Shown piece by piece: positions 26,394 through 33,264 of a DNA stretch of 33,264 bases. The notes under the pieces were generated by a model. It was given only the letters and a program-made list of their open reading frames with translations. It made no database searches and was not told where the DNA came from. Position 1 is the first letter of the stretch, and every line of letters begins with the position of its first letter. The position numbers were made by a program, and so were the translations under genes. The stretch is from Bacteroidetes bacterium SW_4_67_19 (GTDB taxonomy: Bacteria; Bacteroidota; Rhodothermia; Rhodothermales; Salinibacteraceae), in contig PXTX01000039.1 of NCBI GenBank assembly GCA_003023275.1, positions 1 through 33,264 of the forward strand, read 5' to 3'.

Positions 26394-27479
26394 ATGGATC
26401 TCATTTCCGCTTTGCTTTTGGCCGTGGGGGCGCTCTTGGTGGCCCTTGGGCTCTTCGATGCGCTCCGCACGGCGATTGCCGTTGGGGGAGGCGGCCCGCT
26501 CACCAACCGACTCGCGCATGGCCTCTGGCACGCTACGCTTCGCTGGCATCGCCGCGGCCGGCAGCAGAGCGAAGGGACCGGCGGAGGACATCACCGGCTG
26601 CTCGCGCGTGTCGGGCCGACCGTGCTGATCGGAATCGTGCTTACCTGGATCGTGCTCCTGATCGCCGGCTACTTTTTGATGTTCAGCGCCGATCCGTCTT
26701 CGGTGGTGCGCGCGTCCGGGGCCCAGCCGCCGGCCGACTTCTTCGAGCGTCTCTACTTTGCCGGCTTCAGCGTCTCGACGCTCGGCACCGGCGACTTCAT
26801 TCCCGACGGGGACGCGGCGCGCATGCTCACGGTCTTCGCGTCGCTGAGCGGGTTTTTCATGATGACCCTTACGGTCACGTACGCGATGCCGGTCATCTCG
26901 GCGGTGGTCGCCAAGCGTCGCCTGGCCTCCTCCATCGCTGGGCTGGGCCTCACGCCCGCGGAAATCCTGCACGGCGGATGGGATGGGGAGAGCCTCGCCT
27001 CGCTGGAGCAGCCGCTGGTGAACCTGGCCTCGCAGATCGAGATGCACACGCAGCGGCACCTGGCCTACCCAGTGCTGCACATCTTCCACGTCGCGCAGCC
27101 GCGCGCGGCAGCGGAACCGCGCATCGCGGCGCTGAGCGAGGCGCTCCGCCTGATGCGGCACCTGCCCGAGGAGGCGCAGCCCCCGCCCGCCGCAATGCGC
27201 TCGGCGCGGAGCGCCATCGACGGGTTCCTGAGGCTCGCGCGCTCCTCGTTCGTGCCGCCGGAGCAACAGCACGACGCGCCCGACCGCCCGGTCGCGGGGC
27301 CGCTGCGCACGGCCGGCCTCCCGGTCCCGCCGGAGGAGGGGGCTGTAGAGAACGGCGAGCAGAAGGGCGAAGGCATCTCCCAGCAGAAGCGACGGCGACG
27401 CCTGCTGCGCGCACTCGTCGAAGACGACGGCTGGACGTGGGCGGATGTGGTGCACGAAGATTCTCCACCGCTGCCATGA
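26394..27479 (+). CDS. Two-TM potassium channel family protein with long cytoplasmic C-terminus
   Basis: TM helix IGIVLTWIVLLIAGYFLMF, pore FFERLYFAGFSVSTLGTGDFIPDGDAARMLTV, TM SGFFMMTLTVTYAMPVISAV. Confidence 0.8.
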   Translation: MDLISALLLAVGALLVALGLFDALRTAIAVGGGGPLTNRLAHGLWHATLRWHRRGRQQSEGTGGGHHRLLARVGPTVLIGIVLTWIVLLIAGYFLMFSADPSSVVRASGAQPPADFFERLYFAGFSVSTLGTGDFIPDGDAARMLTVFASLSGFFMMTLTVTYAMPVISAVVAKRRLASSIAGLGLTPAEILHGGWDGESLASLEQPLVNLASQIEMHTQRHLAYPVLHIFHVAQPRAAAEPRIAALSEALRLMRHLPEEAQPPPAAMRSARSAIDGFLRLARSSFVPPEQQHDAPDRPVAGPLRTAGLPVPPEEGAVENGEQKGEGISQQKRRRRLLRALVEDDGWTWADVVHEDSPPLP

Positions 27480-27575
27480 GAGGAGGCAAAGCAGCGAGGG
27501 GAGCGGGGGCGTACGCCGGCCTGCGCCACGACGAATTCAGCGAAGATCTGCAGAGCCGCGACCCGGAGTTCAGGC

Positions 27576-27662
27576 ACCTTCGAGGAAGGGCGCGAACGGC
27601 TCCCCATTCCACAGAGCGCGGTGGACCTGAATCCGAACGTGGAACAAAACGAAGGGTATTGA
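27576..27662 (+). pseudogene. Remnant of a SusD/RagB-family C-terminus
   Basis: TFEEGRERLPIPQSAVDLNPNVEQNEGY* resembles SusD/RagB C-termini (LPIPQSEIDxNPxLxQNPGY); no intact gene body upstream. Confidence 0.55.
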
Positions 27663-27741
27663 GAAAAGAGGCAGGAGGAGTGGGTTTTCGGCCTGCAGAG
27701 CGTTTCTTGGGCGTCGCCGCCAGTGACTTTCAACGTTCATT

Positions 27742-29457
27742 ATGCTTTCTTCTTTGGACCTGATGCGCTTTTCGACAGCACTGCCCGGCCGCCGCGCACA
27801 TCGCGTGGCCGGAACGGTTTTCTCCGCGACCCTCGCGCTGGCTGCGCTCCTGCTCGCCGCTTTGCCGCGCGCAGGCCACGCGCAGACTGACGGCGCGGCA
27901 CGCTCGGCAGAAGCCGCGCACATGGTCGTCGACGCCGACGCGGCGCAGGACACCATCAGCCGCCACCTCTACGGTCACTTCGCCGAGCACCTCGGCCGCG
28001 ACATCTACGGCGGGTTCTGGGTGCAGCGCGGCGAGGGCTCGAGCGGCGAAGGCGCCGGCACGGCCACCGACCCCCCCGAGGGACCGCCCGGCGGCTGGAA
28101 ATACAACGAAGACGTGATCGAGGCGCTGCGCGCCATCGACATCCCGAACGTGCGCTGGCCCGGCGGCTGCTTTGCCGACTACTACCACTGGAAAGACGGC
28201 ATCGGGCCGCGCGCGGACCGGCCCTCGATGGTCAACGCTAACTGGGGCGGCGTCGTCGAGGACAACACCTTCGGCACGCACGAGTTTATGGAATTGGTAG
28301 AGCGCCTCGACGCCGAGCCGTTCGTCGTGGGCAACGTCGGGAGCGGAACGGTCGAAGAGATGGCCGACTGGACGGAGTATCTCACCGCCGAGGAGGGCCA
28401 GATGGCCGAGCTACGTGCCGCCAATGGTCATCCCGAGCCGTGGGACATCAAGTACTGGGGCGTCGGCAACGAAAACTGGATCTGCGGCGGCAACATGACC
28501 GGAAGCTACTACGCGGACCTCTACAAGCGTTTCGCGACCTACACGCGCCACTACGGCGACGGCGAACTGGTCAAAGTAGCCACCGGGCCCAGCGGCAACC
28601 GCTACGGCGGCCACGAGGAATGGACCCGCACCGTCCTCGACAAGGCCGCCCCGATGATCGACGCCCTCTCGATGCACTACTACGTCTTCGTCGGGGACCC
28701 GTGGACGGAGGACCGTCCGGCCACCGAGTTTAGCGAGCAGGAGTGGTTCGAGGCCATGAAAGACACGCGCGCCCTCGACAGCCTCATCGCGCGCTACTCC
28801 GACATCATGGACGAGTACGACCCGGAAGGGCGCATCGGGCTCTACATCGACGAGTGGGGCATCTGGCACACCACCAGGGAGGGCACGCCGCCGGGCTTTC
28901 TGTACCAGCAGAACACGCTACGCGACGCGCTCGTGGCCGCCGGCGCGCTCGACATTTTCAACCAGCACGCCGACCGCGTCCGGATGGCCAACATCGCGCA
29001 GACGGTCAACGTCCTGCAGGCGATGATCCTCACGCGCGGGGATGAGATGATTACGACGCCCACCTATCACGTCTTCGATCTGTACAAGGTGCACCACGAT
29101 GCGGCGCTCCTTCCGTTCTCGCAAGCCGAGAGCCCGACGTACGAGGCGCCCTCTGGAGAGGGAAGCGTCGCGGCCATCGGCGGCACGGCCTCGCGCGACG
29201 AGAGGGGGCGCGTGCACGTCACGCTGACCAACACCGATCCGAACCGCGCGCACGAGGTGCGCCTCGACATGCAGAGCGCCGACGTGAGCGGCGTGGCGCG
29301 CGGTCGCATTCTCACCGCCGACGCGATGAACGCGCACAACACCTTCGGCGACCCCGATGCAGTCGCGCCGCGCTCCTTCGACGGGGCCTCCGTCGGCGAG
29401 GGCACCGTGTCGATGCGGATGCCCGCAAAGTCGGTCGTCATGCTGGCGCTGGAATGA
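27742..29457 (+). CDS. Alpha-L-arabinofuranosidase, GH51-like (copy 1)
   Basis: ISRHLYGHFAEHLGRDIYGGFWV, NVRWPGGCFADYYHWKDGIGPR, YWGVGNENWICGGNMT (acid/base region), IDEWGIWH (nucleophile region). Confidence 0.92.
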   Translation: MLSSLDLMRFSTALPGRRAHRVAGTVFSATLALAALLLAALPRAGHAQTDGAARSAEAAHMVVDADAAQDTISRHLYGHFAEHLGRDIYGGFWVQRGEGSSGEGAGTATDPPEGPPGGWKYNEDVIEALRAIDIPNVRWPGGCFADYYHWKDGIGPRADRPSMVNANWGGVVEDNTFGTHEFMELVERLDAEPFVVGNVGSGTVEEMADWTEYLTAEEGQMAELRAANGHPEPWDIKYWGVGNENWICGGNMTGSYYADLYKRFATYTRHYGDGELVKVATGPSGNRYGGHEEWTRTVLDKAAPMIDALSMHYYVFVGDPWTEDRPATEFSEQEWFEAMKDTRALDSLIARYSDIMDEYDPEGRIGLYIDEWGIWHTTREGTPPGFLYQQNTLRDALVAAGALDIFNQHADRVRMANIAQTVNVLQAMILTRGDEMITTPTYHVFDLYKVHHDAALLPFSQAESPTYEAPSGEGSVAAIGGTASRDERGRVHVTLTNTDPNRAHEVRLDMQSADVSGVARGRILTADAMNAHNTFGDPDAVAPRSFDGASVGEGTVSMRMPAKSVVMLALE

Positions 29458-29482
29458 CTTCGGGTTTTGGATTTCGGATTGA

Positions 29483-31213
29483 ATGTTGACAGACGGCGTG
29501 CATCATTCGCTGGGAATCTTCTTGTCGTGTCGCAGCCCGTGTGAGTGGGGACTTCGGGAGCGTGCGGGCTTTTGGGCGGGCGTGCTCGCGTTGCTGGTGT
29601 TCGCACTCGTCACCGGGCCGCGCGCCGGCCACGCCCAGGGCGCGGAGGGCGAGCCGATCGAAGCGACCATCGACGTGGGCGCGGACGGGCCGACGATCAG
29701 CCGCCACATCTACGGCCATTTCGCCGAGCACCTCGGCCGCGACATCTACGGCGGGTTCTGGGTGCAGCGCGGGCTGGAGAGCAGCGGCGAGGGGGCCGGC
29801 ACGCCGACCGACCTCCCCGGGGGACCGCCCGGCGGCTGGAAATACAACGAGGACGTGATCGAGGCGCTGCGTGCCATCGACATCCCGAACATGCGCTGGC
29901 CCGGCGGCTGCTTTGCCGACTACTACCACTGGAAAGACGGCATCGGCGCGCGCGCTGGGCGGCCGACCACCATCAACACCCTCTGGGGGGGCGTCGTCGA
30001 GAACAACACCTTCGGCACGCACGAGTTTATGGGATTGGTAGAGCGCCTCGGCGCCGAGCCGGTCATCGTCGGCAACGTCGGGAGCGGGACGCCGGAGGAG
30101 ATGGCCGGCTGGTGGGCCTACCTCAATGCCGAGAAGGGCCAGATGGCCGAGCGGCGCGCCGAGAACGGCCGCCCCGAGCCGTGGAATGTGCGCTACTGGG
30201 GCGTCGGCAACGAGAGCTGGGGCTGCGGCGGCCACATGACGCCCAGCTACTACGCCGACCTCTACAAGCGTTTTGCCACCTACCTGCCTGACTACGGCGA
30301 GGGCGACGACCCCGATCCGTTCTTCATCGCTGCCGGTCCCGACGCGACGCTGCCGGAAGGCGGCCTCTTCGAGGGCGGCGCCGCGGCCTGGACGCGCACC
30401 GTGATGAAAAAGGCCGCTCCCGTGATCGACGGGCTCGATCTGCACCGCTACACCGTCGGCGGGACGTGGGCGGACAAAGGATCGGCCACCGATTTCGGCG
30501 AAGACGGCTGGTTTACCGCCATGCAGAACACGCTGCGCATGGACACGATCCTCGCGCGCCACGCGGCCATCATGGACGAGTACGACCCCGAGAGGCGCGT
30601 GGCGCTGATCGTGGGCGAGTGGGGCATGTGGCACGAGGTCAAAGAAGGCACAACCCCTGGTTTTCTCTATCAGCAGAACGCCCTCCGCGACGCGCTCGTG
30701 GCCGCGTTGCACCTGAACATCTTCAACCGTCACGCCGACCGGGTGCGCATGGCCAACCTCGCGCAGACGGTCAACGTGCTTCAGGCGATGATCCTCACGC
30801 GCGAGGGCGAGATGGTCAAGACGCCCACCTACCACGTCTTCGATCTGTACCAGTCGCACATGGACGCCATGCGCCTGCCGGTGCGCCTCGACCGGGGCAG
30901 CCCGTACGCGCACGAGGGGAAGACCCTCCCCGCCGTCAGCGCCTCAGCGTCGAAAAAAGGCGGGCGGACCCACGTCACCCTTGCCAACATCGACCCCGAC
31001 CGGCCGCGCACCGTCGAGGTGACCCTCCAGGGGGCCGGGGCGCCGGCGGAGGTGAGCGGGCGCGTCCTCACCGCCGACGCGATGAACGCGCACAACACCT
31101 TCGACGACCCCGACGCGGTGACGCCTGCTCCCTTCGACGGGGCAACCCTCGACGGCCGTACCCTCACCGTCGAGTTGCCGGCCCAGTCGGTCGTGGCGCT
31201 TCGGGGGGAATAA
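29483..31213 (+). CDS. Alpha-L-arabinofuranosidase, GH51-like (copy 2)
   Basis: ISRHIYGHFAEHLGRDIYGGFWV, NMRWPGGCFADYYHWKDGIGAR, YWGVGNESWGCGGHMT, VGEWGMWH. Paralog of 27742-29457. Confidence 0.92.
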   Translation: MLTDGVHHSLGIFLSCRSPCEWGLRERAGFWAGVLALLVFALVTGPRAGHAQGAEGEPIEATIDVGADGPTISRHIYGHFAEHLGRDIYGGFWVQRGLESSGEGAGTPTDLPGGPPGGWKYNEDVIEALRAIDIPNMRWPGGCFADYYHWKDGIGARAGRPTTINTLWGGVVENNTFGTHEFMGLVERLGAEPVIVGNVGSGTPEEMAGWWAYLNAEKGQMAERRAENGRPEPWNVRYWGVGNESWGCGGHMTPSYYADLYKRFATYLPDYGEGDDPDPFFIAAGPDATLPEGGLFEGGAAAWTRTVMKKAAPVIDGLDLHRYTVGGTWADKGSATDFGEDGWFTAMQNTLRMDTILARHAAIMDEYDPERRVALIVGEWGMWHEVKEGTTPGFLYQQNALRDALVAALHLNIFNRHADRVRMANLAQTVNVLQAMILTREGEMVKTPTYHVFDLYQSHMDAMRLPVRLDRGSPYAHEGKTLPAVSASASKKGGRTHVTLANIDPDRPRTVEVTLQGAGAPAEVSGRVLTADAMNAHNTFDDPDAVTPAPFDGATLDGRTLTVELPAQSVVALRGE

Positions 31214-31290
31214 CGCGTTGCCGAACGGGTAGCGAGCAGCCGCTCACGAGTCTCTCCTGTTTTCCCTTTCTCTCACGCTCCCGCGTCCGC

Positions 31291-32343
31291 TCATTCCCCC
31301 ATCACCTCCACGCGGTGGTCGCCCAAGATGTCCTCGATGTAGACCGTCTGCACCAGAATGATGACGGCCACCGTGAACGGCGTGGCCACCAACACGCCCA
31401 GCAGGCCTGCCAAGATGCCGCCCAGCAGCTGCACGATCACCAGCAGCGCCGGCGGCAGTGACACGACGCGCTGCTGGATAGGGGGGGTGATGACGACGCT
31501 TTCCAGAAGCTGCACGCCCAGGTACACCCCCGCCACCACCAGGGCCGACACGCTCGGGGTCGTCAGCCCTACCAGCAATCCCGGCACCGCCGAGGCAATG
31601 GGGCCGGCGTACGGCACGAACGAAAAGAGCCCGGCGATGAAGCCCAGCGCGAAGACCAGCGGCATCCCAACGAGCCACAGGCCCAGCCCCGTCAGGATCC
31701 CGACCACCCCCATCGAGCAGAGCTGCCCGACGATCCACCAGCGTAGCCCGCGCGCCTCGGCCGCGAATACCTCGTGCGCCCGCTCGCGCCACTTTTTCGG
31801 GAAAAGGTGGGCCAGCCCGTTGGCGTAGATGTGCGGATTGATCGCCAGAAACACCCCGATCACGATGGCGATCAGGACATTCGTGAGCATTCCCAGAGCG
31901 GTGGAAAAGACGCCCGTCACGCGCCCCAGTACGTTGCCGGCGGAGAGGTAGGAAGAGGCTCCCCGTCCGCCGGCCGGGAGCTGTGAGAGGAGTACCTTGC
32001 CCCAGCGGTACTGCGCGAGCGTGTCTCGAAGCTGCTCGACGGAGCCGGGAATGCGCTCGACGAGCTGGCTGTACTGCTCGGCCACGCGCGGGCCCAGCAG
32101 CCACGCGGCCCCCGCGAGGAACCCGACGATGCCCAGCACGGCGACGGCGAGCCCCACGCCGCGCGGCAGCCGAGCGTAGCGGCGCAAAACGAGCGCAAGG
32201 CCGTCGAGGAAGACGCCCAGCAGCAAGCCGGCGAAGACCAGTAGCAGCGCGTGGGCCACCGCCTGCAGGAAGTACAGCAGGACGCCCAGCGTGAAGACGA
32301 TGCCGACGGCCACGAGCACGCGCCGCGTGTAGGAACGAGACAT
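31291..32343 (-). CDS. AI-2E family transporter (PerM-like)
   Basis: Multi-TM protein with GVFLAINPHIYANGLAHLFPKKWRERAHEVFAAEARGLRWWIVGQL... FIAGLFSFVPYAGPIASAVPGLLVGL ... VITPPIQQRVVSLPPALLVIVQLLGGILAGLLGVLVATPF. Confidence 0.88.
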   Translation of the reverse strand: MSRSYTRRVLVAVGIVFTLGVLLYFLQAVAHALLLVFAGLLLGVFLDGLALVLRRYARLPRGVGLAVAVLGIVGFLAGAAWLLGPRVAEQYSQLVERIPGSVEQLRDTLAQYRWGKVLLSQLPAGGRGASSYLSAGNVLGRVTGVFSTALGMLTNVLIAIVIGVFLAINPHIYANGLAHLFPKKWRERAHEVFAAEARGLRWWIVGQLCSMGVVGILTGLGLWLVGMPLVFALGFIAGLFSFVPYAGPIASAVPGLLVGLTTPSVSALVVAGVYLGVQLLESVVITPPIQQRVVSLPPALLVIVQLLGGILAGLLGVLVATPFTVAVIILVQTVYIEDILGDHRVEVMGE

Positions 32344-32484
32344 GCGTGAGTTCGGGTGAGGAACGAAGCGGCGCGCGAAAACCCTTCCGCTCTTCTCGAA
32401 AGGGCGCGCCGGTCCCTGCGTTCGCCTGCTGCGCTCCGGCATTCGAGCGACGGCCAGAGGTTACGTCTTCCGTACATTCGCGCT

Positions 32485-32519
32485 CCCGTTTTCGGAGAAT
32501 TCTCCGATCCCGAAACGGG
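32485..32519. promoter_or_regulatory. Nested palindrome CCCGTTT-t-CGGAGAATTCTCCG-atcccg-AAACGGG in a divergent intergenic region
   Basis: Perfect 14-bp inner palindrome 32493-32506 inside 7-bp outer arms 32485-32491 / 32513-32519. Confidence 0.65.
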
Positions 32520-32590
32520 ACCCCGCACTCTGGATCGGGATACATCATACTCGCACGAAATACTCTGGAGCAACCTCGCGAGGCCCCCTC

Positions 32591-32788
32591 ATGCTGCCGA
32601 GCAATCCCTCGAAAACCACGGACCGGGCGCGCGCCCTTTCGCGCGAATGGCACGCCGCGCAGACGCGCAAGGCCGCCAGCGCCAGTGGCGTGTTCGGCGG
32701 CGCCCCGGTGGACGGAACGGCCCTGAACGAGCGGACGCTGTATCTGCTCATCATGCTGCTTCCGCTTTTGCTTTCCTTCTTTCTGTGA
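32591..32788 (+). CDS. Small single-TM hypothetical protein
   Basis: MLPSNPSKTTDRARALSREWHAAQTRKAASASGVFGGAPVDGTALNERTLYLLIMLLPLLLSFFL; C-terminal hydrophobic helix. Confidence 0.5.
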   Translation: MLPSNPSKTTDRARALSREWHAAQTRKAASASGVFGGAPVDGTALNERTLYLLIMLLPLLLSFFL

Positions 32789-32966
32789 GAAGGGGAGCGG
32801 AAGCGTCCGTTCGCGCCTTCACGAGCCTCAAGGACCGGGGGCGCCTGCAAAGGAGCAGGGGCTCCTGTGACGGACGAACGGCGGCAGGTGACGCCTCTCC
32901 ATTTCAGCGGCCACGCGCGTCGCCTGTCGCTGCTCGTCTCCCCGGCGCCGTCGCGGGGCGGCGCTC

Positions 32967-33264
32967 CTACCGCGCGGCCGTCTGCGCGCTGCCCTGCGCT
33001 GCCCCGCCATCCTCCTGCACGGAGTCCGACGGCGGCACCCACCTGGCCACCAGCTGGCGGTGGTTGCGAATCCACTCGCGCGCCGCGCCCATCTGGTCGG
33101 TCACGTCGCTGTTGGGGCGGAAAGGCTCCATGAGCGACTCCAGCGCCTCGTCGCCGACGTTGACGTTGTCGAAGAACTGCACGACGCGCTCGGAATAGCG
33201 GTTGGCGAAGCTCGTGTCCGCGACCATAACGACTTGCTCGGGCTTTCCGAAGACCGGCGACTGG
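32967..33264 (-). CDS. Glycine betaine/proline ABC transporter substrate-binding protein (ProX-like), C-terminal part, runs off window
   Basis: FGKPEQVVMVADTSFANRYSERVVQFFDNVNVGDEALESLMEPFRPNSDVTDQMGAAREWIRNHRQLVARWV. Confidence 0.7.
   Translation of the reverse strand, partial: QSPVFGKPEQVVMVADTSFANRYSERVVQFFDNVNVGDEALESLMEPFRPNSDVTDQMGAAREWIRNHRQLVARWVPPSDSVQEDGGAAQGSAQTAAR

Noticed and set aside
26394-27479. TLGTGD selectivity filter as a novel channel type
   Set aside because: Variation from TVGYGD is frequent in bacterial two-TM channel-like proteins; not enough to claim novelty.
1-33264. CRISPR array, prophage, toxin-antitoxin or defence island
   Set aside because: No regularly spaced identical repeats, integrase, capsid, nuclease or TA-like gene pairs were recognised.

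Overview
High-GC window whose gene content looks like Rhodothermota/Bacteroidota (assigned by gene type only; no search was run). Mostly housekeeping and envelope genes: RDD protein (partial), tadA, arginine-deiminase-like, Omp85/BamA-like, YihY/BrkB, clpX, Lrp/AsnC regulator + glutamine synthetase I, cupredoxin-like lipoprotein, DUF493, two M16 peptidases, phasin-like + DUF2188, L-2-hydroxyglutarate oxidase, CapA (frameshifted), GH113-like, SMC, K+ channel, tandem GH51 arabinofuranosidases, AI-2E/PerM family and a ProX-like substrate-binding protein (partial). The most unusual signal is a composite repeat system. (1) A GC-rich palindromic element (core TTCCCCCGCGAGGGGATGACCTGTCGGCCCCTCCCTCCGGTCGGGGCGC, with AAGAGTACTTCC modules) lies between and in frame with the arginine deiminase and TadA domains, and a second locus lies in frame at the 5' end of smc. 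At both places the host protein's conserved terminus is missing or unrecognisable. (2) Degenerate tracts phased at 7 nt fill many intergenic spaces and often begin at the first base after a stop codon. Also seen: gene remnants (SusD C-terminus, T9SS-type C-terminal tail), two single-nt frameshifts and several operator-like palindromes. No tRNA, rRNA, CRISPR or transposase was recognised.
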